64,000 bases of DNA, from assembly GCA_028752905.1 (NCBI GenBank), contig JAQNBH010000008.1, positions 698,346-762,345 on the forward strand. Reading direction: 5' to 3'. Each line of letters begins with the position of its first letter. The first letter of the stretch is position 1. Shown here one piece after another: positions 46,558-55,899 of the stretch. This stretch comes from Cladorhizidae sp. MBARI D1340-BT2. Taxonomy: Eukaryota > Porifera > Demospongiae > Poecilosclerida > Cladorhizidae. The position numbers were made by a program, and so were the translations under genes. The notes beneath the pieces were generated by a model. That model ran no database searches and was not told where the DNA came from. It saw only the letters and a list, made by a program, of their open reading frames with translations.

Positions 46558-48005
46558 GCATGGTAACTCACCCAGACACAGCTCCAGGCACTCTGTGCTG
46601 GCATTATAGGCAAATGTCTTCCCCGGCAGCTCTTTGAACTGGATGTGGGCATTGTCCTGTATGTGTGCCCCGTACTGCCGCATGACCTGCTGGTAGTAGT
46701 CCCCATGCTTGTGGAACAGCTTCGGCTGGTGCTGAGCTACAGCCCACAAGTCCATATCCTTACCCATCATGTGCTGCAGCAGCTTGTTCAGGGCTGCAGC
46801 AACAACAGCAGCAACAGAAACAGCAACAGCAAACAGTCACAACTAATACAGCACAGATGATGTGACAGTCAGGACACACAGATGATGTGACAGTCAGGAC
46901 ACACAGATGACATGACATTCAGGACACACAGATGACATGACATTCAGGACACACAGATGATATGACAGTCAGGACACAGAGATTACATGACAGTCAGGAC
47001 ACACAGATGGCATGGCAGTCAGGACACAGAGATGACATGACAGTCAGGACACAGAGATCACATGACAGTCAGGACTCAGAGATCACATGACAGTCAGGAC
47101 ACAGATGACATGACAGTCAGGACACACATGACATTCAGGACACAGAGATGACATAAGTCAGGACACAGAGATCACATGACAGTCAGGACACACATGACAT
47201 TCAGGACACAGAGATGACATAACAGTCAGGACACAGCGATCACATGACAATCAGGATTTAGAGATTACATGACAGTCAGGACACACAGATGACGTGACAG
47301 TCAGGACACACAGATCACATGACAGTCAGGACACAGAGATCACATGACAGTCAGGACACATATATCACATGACAGTCAGGACACAGAGATCACATGACAG
47401 TCAGGACACAGAGATCACATGACAGTCATGCCATGCCAAGATCACATGACAATTAGGACATGCAAAGATGACATGACAGTCTGGACACAGAGATCACATG
47501 ACAGTCAGGACACACATGACATTCAGGACACAGAGATGGCATGACAGTCAGGACACACAGATGACATGACAGTCAGGACATACAGATGGCATGACAGTCA
47601 GGACACAGAGATCACATGAGAGTCAGGACACATGAGATCACATGACAGTCAGGACACAGAGATGGCATGACAGTCAGGACAGGCATACACCCCAACAAGG
47701 TACATAGCTTGGTTGTACTTTCTGCGCTCTCCTGCAATCTTTGTTCTGCTTCTTCTAGAGTGGCCGTGCGGTGATCGTGACTGGAGCCTCCTCCCCCCTT
47801 CTCCTCCAGCCCCAGGCCTCCTCCGAGACTCATCCCATACCCATCATCTTCTAGACCCGACTTTGGGCAGACTTCTGTTCCGGCCAGAATGTCTACAGAT
47901 ATTTTCTCCAGGTCGGCCAGGTCCACAGGGAGTGAGGGCTCATCTGGAGGGACCAGTTCCCGAGGAGGGAACCCTGAACGCAACTTCTGTCGGCATGCTG
48001 GTATG
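38061..48005 (-). CDS. Unidentified coiled-coil gene, eight exons (5' end uncertain)
   Basis: Eight minus-strand exons have consensus borders and matching phases: 48005-47689, 46793-46572, 45776-45654, 44353-44324, 43360-42902, 42833-42769, 40445-40332 and 38147-38061. They give about 472 codons to a stop at 38061. The N-terminal part has RSGFPPRELVPPDEPSLPVD and LADLEKISVDILAGTEV. Exon 2 reads LNKLLQHMMGKDMDLWAVAQ and FKELPGKTFAYNASTECLEL. Exon 3 reads DFAEFLINHFPCKVMHQNIA. Exon 5 is polar and Gln/Ser-rich. Exons 6-7 form a likely coiled coil (MLAQKRLKVLQEQKSSLKQL, then KLVEMEGSEESKRV and LEDKLRRASNNL). The end is GAASSSLV. I do not recognise the family; a cytoskeletal or centrosomal role is only a guess from the coiled coil. 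Array repeats fill most introns. The shortest intron is 68 bp (42834-42901). Confidence 0.8.
38268..38600. repeat. Composite tandem repeat, about 3 long units
   Basis: Blocks of cacacccacatccatggggt, gttagggaggtggtgttgcg, tgctagctacacacaggatg recur with 126-bp periodicity, alternating with a shorter form. It lies in the terminal intron of the coiled-coil gene. Confidence 0.9.
38601..39033. other. Intronic spacer, possible transposase relic
   Basis: Shifting plus-strand frames near 38760-38960 read LTIEEESILEHF and SLKQCGLKD, faintly like a helix-turn-helix of pogo-type transposases. This is too weak to annotate as such. Confidence 0.25.
39034..39722. repeat. 38-bp tandem array, about 18 units
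   Basis: The unit is gtgacaacaaacatctccct followed by cctctgtcctagataact. Variants are ggg/gtg and an extra c in ctcccc. Confidence 0.97.
39723..40331. other. Intronic spacer without recognised gene
   Basis: A (ta)n/(tg)n microsatellite lies at about 40138-40164. No coding exon is supported. Confidence 0.4.
40556..41320. repeat. 15-bp tandem array, about 50 units
   Basis: The unit is gacaggagttctaat, with gtcatg, gacatg and gacacg variants. The unit length is divisible by three, so a pentapeptide-repeat frame appears on each strand. It lies in an intron of the coiled-coil gene. Confidence 0.98.
41470..41725 (-). pseudogene. Possible relic of an acidic N-terminal coding fragment
   Basis: The minus strand reads MMRQLPRAEILCLLTGGSLD then LSEEDSSEEEHSG before a stop, and in another frame VAATDGSVETCVDELSAIVM. 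Acidic stretches of this kind begin some transposases such as piggyBac. No catalytic part is visible, so identity is open. Confidence 0.2.
41726..41964. other. Intronic spacer
   Basis: Unique sequence, no supported feature. Confidence 0.4.
41966..42716. repeat. 45-bp tandem array, about 16.6 units, almost invariant
   Basis: The unit is ggcccacatgtgtctccttg, tctctccctgtgcttccata, actat. Only three or four single-base differences are visible in 750 bp, which points to very recent expansion or homogenisation. It lies directly 3' of the coiled-coil exon 42833-42769 in its intron. Confidence 0.98.
43361..43852. repeat. 30-bp tandem array that ends in a splice acceptor, about 16 units
   Basis: On the gene strand the unit is gacatgtgcatatagtattt followed by gtatatacag. 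The unit next to the exon ends tatttgtatgtacag at 43361, which is the acceptor of exon 43360-42902. The exon starts GAC, as the units do. Each unit therefore ends in an acceptor-like sequence. Confidence 0.95.
43853..44320. other. AT-rich intron with microsatellites
   Basis: (aat)n and A-rich tracts lie at 43908-43995. Three copies of a 50-bp segment with cctctcacaatgagctcag lie at 44100-44215, and a (gt)n run at 44222-44262. Confidence 0.8.
44401..45364. repeat. 35-bp tandem array, about 27 units
   Basis: The unit is ccagacacagtagctgggct followed by ccccatgaagcagga. Variants are ctggac, ctaggc and ctgtgc, plus two short units that drop the middle (44895, 45070). Confidence 0.97.
45365..45653. 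other. Intronic spacer
   Basis: Contains gcctctctagctaagagagg, a short self-complementary stretch near 45450. No gene. Confidence 0.4.
45963..46557. repeat. 30-bp tandem array (about 18 units) followed by (CTA)n
   Basis: The unit is tgtgcagccagttctctctc followed by ctctactgac. The last part, 46503-46557, is an uninterrupted act/cta microsatellite of about 18 repeats, beginning 14 bases from the donor of exon 46793-46572. The core gcagccagttctctc is shared with the 27-bp array at 48.4 kb. Confidence 0.97.
46856..47682. repeat. About 24-bp degenerate tandem array, roughly 33 units
   Basis: The core is gatgacatgacagtcaggac followed by acaga. Units vary in length from 20 to 28 bp. It stretches up to the 3' border of exon 48005-47689. 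Confidence 0.93.
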
Positions 48006-48103
48006 CTATATGTCACCATGACAACATCAACAAACAACATCAAAGGGAGTGATCAGCCATGCTATGTGGTGAGCGGCAAATAACTTGAAACACGAAAGCA
48101 ATC

Positions 48104-48314
48104 CTGCCCTCGTCAAGTCATGCCCTCGTCAAGTCATGCCCTCGTCAAGTCATGCCCTCGTCAAGTCGTGCCCTCGTCAAGTCGTGCCCTCGTCAAGTCA
48201 TGCCCTCGTCAAGTCGTGCCCTCGTCAAGTCGTGCCCTCGTCAAGTCGTGCCCTCGTCAAGTCGTGCCCTCGTCAAGTCGTGCCCTCGTCAAGTCATGCC
48301 CTCGTCAAGTCTGC
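48104..48314. repeat. 16-bp tandem array, 13 units
   Basis: The unit is gccctcgtcaagtcat or gccctcgtcaagtcgt. The only variable site is again a CpG/CpA. Confidence 0.97.
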
Positions 48315-48375
48315 CTGAAGTGTATCAACTTTTAGAGACCAAACATTTATTAAAAATGGCCAACCTGACCGAGCC

Positions 48376-49441
48376 TCACCTGGCCATGCAGCCAGTTCTC
48401 TCCCACCTGGCCATGCAGCCAGTTCTCTCTCACCTGGCCATGCAGTCAGTTCTCTCTCACCTGGCCATGCAGTCAGTTCTCTCCCACCTGGCCAAGCAGC
48501 CAGTTCTCTCTCACCTGGCCATGCAGTCAGTTCTCTCCCACCTGGCCATGCAGTCAGTTCTCTCTCACCTGGCCATGCAGTCAGTTCTCTCCCACCTGGC
48601 CATGCAGTCAGTTCTCTCCCACCTGGCCATGCAGTCAGTTCTCTCCCACCTGGCCATGCAGTCAGTTCTCTCCCACCTGGCCATGCAGCCAGTTCTCTCC
48701 CACCTGGCCATGCAGTCAGTTCTCTCCCACCTGGCCATGCAGCCAGTTCTCTCTCACCTGGCCATGCAGTCAGTTCTCTCCCACCTGGCCATGCAGTCAG
48801 TTCTCTCCCACCTGGCCATGCAGTCAGTTCTCTCCCACCTGGCCATGCAGTCAGTTCTCTCCCACCTGGCCATGCAGTCAGTTCTCTCCCACCTGGCCAT
48901 GCAGCCAGTTCTCTCCCACCTGGCCATGCAGCCAGTTCTCTCCCACCTGGCCATGCAGTCAGTTCTCTCCCACCTGGCCATGCAGTCAGTTCTCTCTCAC
49001 CTGGCCATGCAGTCAGTTCTCTCTCACCTGGCCATGCAGTCAGTTCTCTCTCACCTGGCCATGCAGTCAGTTCTCTCCCACCTGGCCATGCAGTCAGTTC
49101 TCTCCCACCTGGCCATGCAGTCAGTTCTCTCTCACCTGGCCATGCAGCCAGTTCTCTCTCACCTGGCCATGCAGTCAGTTCTCTCCCACCTGGCCATGCA
49201 GTCAGTTCTCTCCCACATGGCCATGCAGTCAGTTCTCTCCCACCTGGCCATGCAGTCAGTTCTCTCCCACATGGCCATGCAGTCAGTTCTCTCCCACCTG
49301 GCCATGCAGTCAGTTCTCTCCCACCTGGCCATGCAGTCAGTTCTCTCCCACCTGGCCATGCAGTCAGTTCTCTCTCACCTGGCCATGCAGCCAGTTCTCT
49401 CTCACCTGGCCATGCAGTCAGTTCTCTCTCACCTGGCCATG
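48376..49441. repeat. 27-bp tandem array, about 39 units, donor-like on the gene strand
   Basis: The unit is cacctggccatgcagtcagt followed by tctctcc. On the minus strand, the sense of the nearby gene, each unit contains GGCCAG|GTGAGA or GTGGGA, a good match to a 5' splice site. It shares the core atgcag(c/t)cagttctctc with the array at 46 kb. Confidence 0.97.
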
Positions 49442-49963
49442 TAGGCTTCTCTTAAAAAATTTAACCCGAAGATATGCCTTGCCATCAGCAATACTTCGTA
49501 AAACTCCCTAGCAACCATACACCACATGTGATAGCATTTGCATTGACCAACATAGTTGTTGCCATAGAAACAAACTACAAAACCATATTGAGGTGCACCT
49601 CATTTGAACTTGGCAATTCTTGTTTTGATGTAATCCATATATGGGTATTTTTATCATCATAGGTTACAAGAAAAAGATACAAGATGTGCAGTAAATACTC
49701 TGATAACCTAGGCAACGATGTTGAAAATAGGCTTCAGGAGACTCTAAAACGAAGTACCCTATCACGGGAATGAGTGTTTTGAATGTGTCTTCATAACAAT
49801 GAAAACATATTACTTTACGTCTACAGTGTACCATAATTTTGATATTTTGAACTGAATCATAACATTCCAGAAGTGTGAATACATATATGCATGCTAGCAC
49901 AATACATGGCCATCACAATGAGTCACATGAATATGAACAGAATATAACAGAGAGAGAAAATAC
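49442..49963. other. No recognised gene
   Basis: Open frames of 60-78 codons on both strands are unconvincing (poor composition, no motif). Confidence 0.4.
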
Positions 49964-50258
49964 CTGCAGAAACCAACAAATGCAACAAACAAGAGATTGA
50001 CGTAAAACACAAGCACACTACTGGTGAGGTCTACCATGGAGTGGGTTTCACCACCAAAAAGTCCTTCTTTGTGACACACGGTGGAAGGTACTACTGACTA
50101 AAAAATGTTTTGCTAAAATTAACATTTTTTCGTAGACTACCCACGATCAAGGAAGCTAAAACAGCCTTTGCAGTTCATGGTACTTGCTCACTGCACAGCT
50201 AACTATAGCTAAACTCACCGTCAATGCCTTCTCCGTCGCTAAGCACTCTCATCTTCAT
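49964..50258 (-). CDS. Candidate 5' exons of the coiled-coil gene
   Basis: Exon 50258-50219 (starts MKMRVLSDGEGID, ends G|GTGAGT) and exon 50090-49964 (after tcagtag, ends TGCAG|GTATTT) are in phase with each other. The second is in phase with exon 48005-47689. The second exon reads VPSTVCHKEGLFGGETHSMV and then a hydrophobic stretch, SSVLVFYVNLLFVAFVGFC. That hydrophobic stretch lies on T-rich DNA that also looks like a polypyrimidine tract, so it may not be coding. Phase agreement alone is weak evidence. Confidence 0.3.
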
Positions 50259-50472
50259 CCAAATCGTCAGCTCGAATGAGAGCGCTAGGCTTGCTTGAAG
50301 GCAAGTCAGGCCCGACTACTTTGCCGATCGATAGCAGAGCTTCAGGGTCAACACTGGTCTGGTCAGTGGATGCCATCACCTTCTTCATCACTGCTTTCCC
50401 CCTCAGACGGTCCAAAATCATCGTCCAGAACCAGAGAAAGCACAATCTTCTGAGGTTTGTCAACCGGACATC
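50240..50472 (-). pseudogene. Short acidic reading frame broken by two frame changes
   Basis: ATG at about 50472 reads MSG and stops. One base out of frame, the text continues VDKPQKIVLSLVLDDDFGPS then EGESSDEEGDGIH to a stop. In the original frame it resumes ASTDQTSVDPEALLSIGK to RADDLDEDESA and a stop at 50239. The protein-like composition across two frames suggests either sequencing/assembly indels in a small real gene or a recent pseudogene. It overlaps the candidate 5' exon above. Confidence 0.3.
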
Positions 50473-50819
50473 TTGTTCGCGGCGAAAAAACTGCTCGAAT
50501 TAGGAAAGGTCCACGTTTTTCAATATTTCCCCTTAGTTACCGAACGTCTACAGCCTTTATATTCGGCAGGCAAGTAGAGAAAGAATGGAGCCATTTTTTG
50601 ACTGATATTTTTTAACACTACGATCAATTTTTTTCGATTTTTGAATTCAATTAATAGCTTTTGGCGTATACATGTACATATGCACACACACACATACACA
50701 CACATGTCTCTTGTCCTCAAGTATGTAATGCTCGTGGAATAATGTCCAGGATTAATGAGGTTGAGACTTTGCATCTCATTATAGAGAATCTGCCGAAACA
50801 TCAAGTAGCAAATTAAGTT

Positions 50820-51165
50820 GATTATTCAGAAAGTGTCTATGACAACTGAGTGCTCATTGAAGGGACTCATTTTCCACCCACGCTTGACCACGTACTTACA
50901 TTTTAACGCCTAATGAAAACACTCATTGTGCTTCCTCTAGCCACTGGTGCTAATTTGAATCGTTAACACTTTGCAATCTGGAGATATTTATGCGGGCATT
51001 CAGGTTTTAAAGTTCCCTCCACTTTAGCTCCAGTAACTTAGCTCTAGTTATACCCATATATGAAAAATATTTTAGTATCAAAAGAGAGAGCACACAGAGA
51101 GACCTATCTTTTGAGCTACATGTATATATCAAGTCCATACCATGAAGTGGTAATCACAAGTTGTT
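50820..51165 (-). repeat. Dispersed repeat, copy A (minus orientation)
   Basis: Read on the minus strand, this matches 63635-63930 of the plus strand in order. Shared blocks are cttcatggtatggacttgat, agctcaaaagataggtctct, ttttgatactaaaata, agtggctagaggaagc, acaatgagt, and then ggtcaagcg. Divergence is moderate with small indels. No coding potential is evident. It is probably a non-autonomous mobile element. Confidence 0.8.
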
Positions 51166-51224
51166 TTCCGTGTTTTTTTTAATAAAAAAAATGGTCCTGT
51201 CCCCGCTAAGAGCTCATCCTCATC

Positions 51225-51442
51225 CAAGCCATGGAACATCTCTGTATGTTGCTCTAGTCAGAAGCCATGGAACACCTCTGTATGTTGCTCTAGTCAGAAG
51301 CTTCATGTTTAATGAGCAAAGAACTGTTTTTTCTAATGGCATTCAAAGTTTGAGGAATGACTGAATTATCTGGGAAAACCAACTTTCCTCACAAACTTTT
51401 AGTGCTAAGAAAACCAGTTCTTTGCTCTGTACATTAAACATG
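51225..51442. repeat. Short direct duplication and a foldback
   Basis: A 36-bp segment (ccatggaacatctctgtatg core) is duplicated at 51226-51298. Next to it, 51304-51357 (starts catgtttaatgagcaaagaa) is the inverted counterpart of 51385-51442 (ends ttaaacatg). Arms are about 55 bp, imperfect, around a 27-bp loop. Confidence 0.85.
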
Positions 51443-51656
51443 GCAATGTTTAGGGATGTTCCAGGACCAGGAAAAGGTTCAACCAACACTTCAAAGAGTC
51501 CTGTCTGCACTTCAATACGTCTCACCACTTAGCTGGCACTTCAGTTGGAGTTCTCTTGTACCAGGCACTTGAGCTACCCACAAAACAAGTTTCCTGTTAG
51601 AGCTTCACATGCCCATCATTCACCCAATACTGCAGGGCTTCATACAGGACCTTTGA

Positions 51657-51696
51657 TCGGGGATGGGGTAGGGGGGTGGGGTAGGGGGGTGGAGTG
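51657..51696 (+). other. G-rich tract with quadruplex potential
   Basis: ggggatggggtaggggggtg is followed by two further G runs. At least five runs of four or more G with 1-2 base loops occur within 40 bp. Confidence 0.6.
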
Positions 51697-51789
51697 TCGA
51701 GCTTGGAATTTTTCCATACCAGTTTTAGCAGTTTTGCATAGCACTAATTAGAAAGTGCTAGCCTTTAGTCCGGTGAAGGTTGTGAAGAC

Positions 51790-53205
51790 GTGCCTTTAAA
51801 ATACACCAAGTGATCAACCTTGCTAGGCTAAGTGACTTCAACCTTGCTAGTCTAAGTAACATCAACTTTGCTAGACTAAGTGCCATCAACCTTGCTAGAC
51901 TAAGTAACATCAACCTTGCTAGACTAAGTAACATCAACCTTGCTAGGCTAAGTAACATCAACCTTGCTAGACTAGTGACATCAACCTTGCTAGACTAAGT
52001 GACTTCAACCTTGCTAGTCTAAGTAACATCAACTTTGCTAGACTAAGTGCCATCAACCTTGCTAGACTAAGTAACATCAACCTTGCTAGGCTTAAGTAAC
52101 ATCAACCTTGCTATACTAAGTGCCTTCAACCTTGCTAGACTAAAGGCCTGTCCACACTGCACACTGAATGCGCGTTAGATCTCAACGAATGCACGTTCGT
52201 TGCGTCCACACTGAATTCGAATTAGATTTCTTGGACCTAACGCGCATTAGGTCCAGTCCACCTCGATAGGTGGTTTGAGTCGAGCCAGAGCAACAAATCC
52301 AAGCGTAAAATTAATTACGCGGGTGCGCGTTAAAAGATAAACAGAATCATTTATGAAGTTGTAGCTGATTCCCACCAGTGCTTACTGCGTGGCTTGCACC
52401 AAACCTGGCGCACAGATGGATGCTGGTAGTCAGCCATCATTGCCACAATCAAAGGACCTATAGCAGGCAAAGATCAAGCTAAATACTATTATAGCTAAAA
52501 TAGACTTCGAAAATTTTACCGCCGCAGCCTTCTTTTATGGAGTTCATGGAGCGCCATCCGTCTACTGTATTGCCTTTTTATATTTATAAATCCTTCTTCT
52601 CCTCTGCAGCATATGCTTCCTTCGCGTCTGTAGGTATCTCGGAAGAAATCCATTGTGCATTGTGACGTGGGTGCAGTTTTCTTGGAGGGGGAGTGGTTTT
52701 TATGCGCGTTTGGTTTATTGTCATGTCAGTGTGGACGCGACGTCGTGACTGGACGCGCATTGAGACTCTCTTGGTAGCTAGTGTGTCTCAATGCGCATCC
52801 AGTTATTGTGCAGTGTGGACAGGCCTTAAATTGACTTCAACCTTGCTAGACTAAGTGCCATCAACCTTGCTAGACTAAGTGACATCAACCTTGCTAGGCT
52901 TAAGTAACATCAACCTTGCTAGACTAAATGACATCAACCTTGCTAGGCTAAGTGATCAATCTTGCTAGACTAAGTGACATCAACCTTGCTAGGCTTAAGT
53001 AACATCAACCTTGCTAGACTAAGTGACTTCAACCTTGCTAGACTAAGTGACTTCAACCTTGCTAGACTAAGTGATCAACCTTGCTAGACTAAGTGATCAA
53101 CCTTGCTAGACTATATGACATCAACCTTGGTAGGCTAAGTGATCAATCTTGCTAGACTAAGTGACATCAACCTTGCTAGACTAAGTAACATCAACCTAGC
53201 CTAGC
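51790..53205. repeat. 24-bp tandem array split by a transposon
   Basis: Units taagtgacatcaaccttgct plus agac occupy 51790-52140 and 52830-53205. The two halves are the same family and read continuously if 52144-52826 plus one TAA is removed. Confidence 0.96.
52144..52826. mobile_element. 683-bp PIF/Harbinger-like MITE with 20-bp terminal inverted repeats
   Basis: The left end AGGCCTGTCCACACTGCACA (52144) is perfectly inverted at 52807-52826. TAA flanks both sides (52141-52143 and 52827-52829), a 3-bp target duplication of the T-A-A/T-T-A kind typical of the PIF/Harbinger superfamily. Past the first 20 bp the ends stay loosely similar (gaatgcgcgttagat versus ggatgcgcattgaga). No transposase is encoded. 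It interrupts the 24-bp array, so it inserted after the array had formed. Confidence 0.85.
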
Positions 53206-53525
53206 CTATATAGATACCAGTGCATACAGTGATAATGTTATTTGAAAATCCTGGGGTGTGTGGGGTATCTCAAGGGTGATGGACCCCCCTACGCCCCCCC
53301 CCACATATGACCTTTTTAAAGCCTGTGGAATTATATCCAACAGGTCTTAGAATACAAACAAGTTTGACCTTTAACCTGGCCTTCAATTTCTCTATTTTGA
53401 ATGCTCAAGTATTAGTAGTAGCAGCAAGTTCCAGACTAGACATGCACACACATCACGGGAAGGAAACAAGACCACACCCATGTAGACCACAACTGGCCAG
53501 ATGAGACCCTTTACCATTTAAAAAT
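53206..53525. other. No recognised gene
   Basis: A 65-codon plus-strand frame at 53307-53504 has no motif. The text gacccccctacgcccccccc is C-rich. Confidence 0.4.
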
Positions 53526-53533
53526 GCATATGC

Positions 53534-54600
53534 AGACCTCTCAACTTATATTGCTACTTAGTGTGAGATTTCATGCTAAAGTGGAGTGAGAAATGCTCTG
53601 GTTGGAGTGAGACATGGGAGATGCACATTTGTATTGATCATTCAGAGCTGATACTGCAGCTTCAATAACCATTACATGGCCTACTGAATTCACCAATTCT
53701 AATAGTCAATTATCGGCAGCTGTGTGGTCCAAGGAAGAGCAAGCATCTGCAAATAACCTCAAATTTTTATTTCTATCAGTCATAACTATACTAATATGTT
53801 TGTTCTTTTCTGCTCCATCATTACCACTTTTGTCAATCATCAATCCCCTGGGTATATATATAGCACACACTAGATGAGCAGTTATATATTATAAGGAATT
53901 ATGTATCCTCTGCTATATATAAGAAATAGGTATAAAACATTTCTTATGCAATACATTCATTTTGTCACTCTCAACCCCCTTGGTATTATAATATTATTAC
54001 ATTGACTTGTCATTGAACTACTTATATTATACTGTAAGGTAAAGAAAGAAAGAAGTTTTTTTTACATTCATATATTGAGTTTACTGTCTATTAGCGGTTT
54101 TTATGCTGCTGGTTATAAAAAGTTGCAGCCTTCTTAGCTTCTTTAAGAACTTCTGATGGAATCCAGCTAAGTGGGTTCTCGATATGCATCTTCACTGTAA
54201 TAAGGGATGAAAGTGTACCATCCAGACTCAGGGAACTTCTACTTGGTGTCTTGTTCTTGTTGATAAGGGAAAAAATTCGTTCTTCCCCTGCATTTTTTCT
54301 TCCCTTGCACTTTAATGCTGTATGGTCAATACAACATTTGCAACTTTAAACAAAAGATCATATTTCAAACCAGGTTTCTTCATTTATCTCAGATGCCCCT
54401 AAAACATGTCCACACGATACGGTTCTTCAGCATTGAAGCCAACTGTGTCTTTCAGAGTTTGAGGAAGATCTTCTGTCATTGTTTGGTAGCGCCAAATCTC
54501 GGTTGGGTGCGGCGTGAGAAATAGGTAAGTGGTCGTGAGAGCGTGAGAAAAGTCCTGAAATCGTGTGACACACGACCAAATCGTGTGACTTGAGAGGTCT
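53534..54600. mobile_element. 1,067-bp hAT-like element with transposase C-terminal remnant
   Basis: Both ends carry AGACCTCTCAA in inverted orientation and are flanked by the same 8-bp sequence GCATATGC (53526-53533 and 54601-54608). That fits the 8-bp target duplication of hAT elements. Because this 8-mer is palindromic, the exact element border (AGACC or CAGACC) is ambiguous. Inside, minus strand 54300-54091 reads EERIFSLINKNKTPSRSSLS, LDGTLSSLITVKM, then SEVLKEAKKAATFYNQQHKN and stop. This resembles the C-terminal dimerisation end of SCAND3-like/hAT transposases. The rest of the transposase is gone. Confidence 0.75.
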
Positions 54601-54648
54601 GCATATGCATACTATACAGATTTAAATTTGGCATACATGTTATTAACT

Positions 54649-54846
54649 GGTAAAGGGTCATCTAACTGGTTGTCAGACAGTGCACCATGACATCAGAAAC
54701 ATGGCACACTTCTCAGCTTTGGTTGACCGAAGATAAATGTTGGCAAAATCAAACACACAAACAAACCTACCAGGTTTCAACAAAAAAAAGACAAAATGTT
54801 TTTATTTTGAGAATTTACCACTCTAGAGTTTAGATGACCCTTTACC
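54649..54846. mobile_element. 198-bp palindromic-ended MITE
   Basis: It begins ggtaaagggtcatctaac and ends with the inverse, gtttagatgaccctttacc. Further ends of the same kind lie just downstream (ggtaaagggtcttctaaa at about 54871; catcctttacc near 55014; caccctttacc near 55115), so a small family or nested copies is likely. The target duplication is unclear. Confidence 0.6.
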
Positions 54847-54959
54847 TATTCTAACAGCATTGTATTGAAAGGTAAAGGGTCTTCTAAATGTTTGTGTGTG
54901 CATTGGTAAATTCCTGCTGGCTTCTGGATCCAATTTAACAAAACTCTTTGTGTTTGTTG

Positions 54960-55180
54960 TTTAGTTGCCCCTGCATTAGTGGGAACTAACCACTTGTAGC
55001 AGACATCCTTTACCATGTTTATTACTGAAGTACACATGTGCCATATACACACACAGACATTGATGCATCATTAATAGTTGCCTGGTAACTAACCACTTGT
55101 AGCAGACACCCTTTACCATGTTTATTACTGAAGTACACATGTGCACACACAGACATTGATGCATCATTGGTAGTTGCCTG
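54960..55180. repeat. About 105-bp direct duplication
   Basis: taaccacttgtagcagacat, catgtttattactgaagtac and cattgatgcatcatt recur twice in the same order. Confidence 0.85.
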
Positions 55181-55261
55181 AAGGTCTTGTGCAGTTAACT
55201 ATTGCACAAGTCAACTTCTGAGGCAACCAAACTCATCTCTTCATTAGTGAGGACATGTAGC

Positions 55262-55858
55262 AGCAGCTAGGCTCAGCACTGCACACACACACACACACAC
55301 ACAGCACATGTGGCAGCTGTTGCATCAGCTCAGCTAGGCTCAGCACTGCACACACACACACACACACAGCACATGTGGCAGCTGTTGCATCAGCTCAGCT
55401 AGGCTCAGCACTACACACACACACACACACACAGCACATGTGGCAGCTGTTGCATCAGCTCAGCTAGGCTCAGCACTGCACACACACACACAGCACATGT
55501 GGCAGCTGTTGCATCAGCTCAGCTAGGCTCAGCACTGCACACACACACACACACACACACACAGCACATGTGGCAGCTGTTGCATCAGCTCAGCTAGGCT
55601 CAGCACTGCACACACACACACACACACACAGCACATGTGGCAGCTGTTGCATCAGCTCAGCTAGGCTCAGCACTGCACACACACACACACACACACAGCA
55701 CATGTGGCAGCTGTTGCATCAGCTCAGCTAGGCTCGGCACTGCACACACAGCACATGTGGCAGCTGCTCAGCTAGGCTCAGCACTACACACACACACACA
55801 CACACAGCACATGTGGCAGCTGTTGCATCAGCTCAGCTAGGCTCAGCACTGCACACAC
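55262..55858. repeat. Tandem array of about 66-76 bp units, 9 copies
   Basis: The unit is cagctcagctaggctcagca, ctgca(ca)n, gcacatgtggcagctgttgc, atca. The internal (CA)n length varies between copies and accounts for the changing unit length. Confidence 0.96.
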
Positions 55859-55899
55859 ATGCGGATTCATTGCATACACAACCTCGTACCAATTTTCAG

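Noticed and set aside
48152..49444. 430-codon frame of repeats on the plus strand
   Set aside because: Formed by the 16- and 27-bp arrays; opposite to the gene and without unique sequence.
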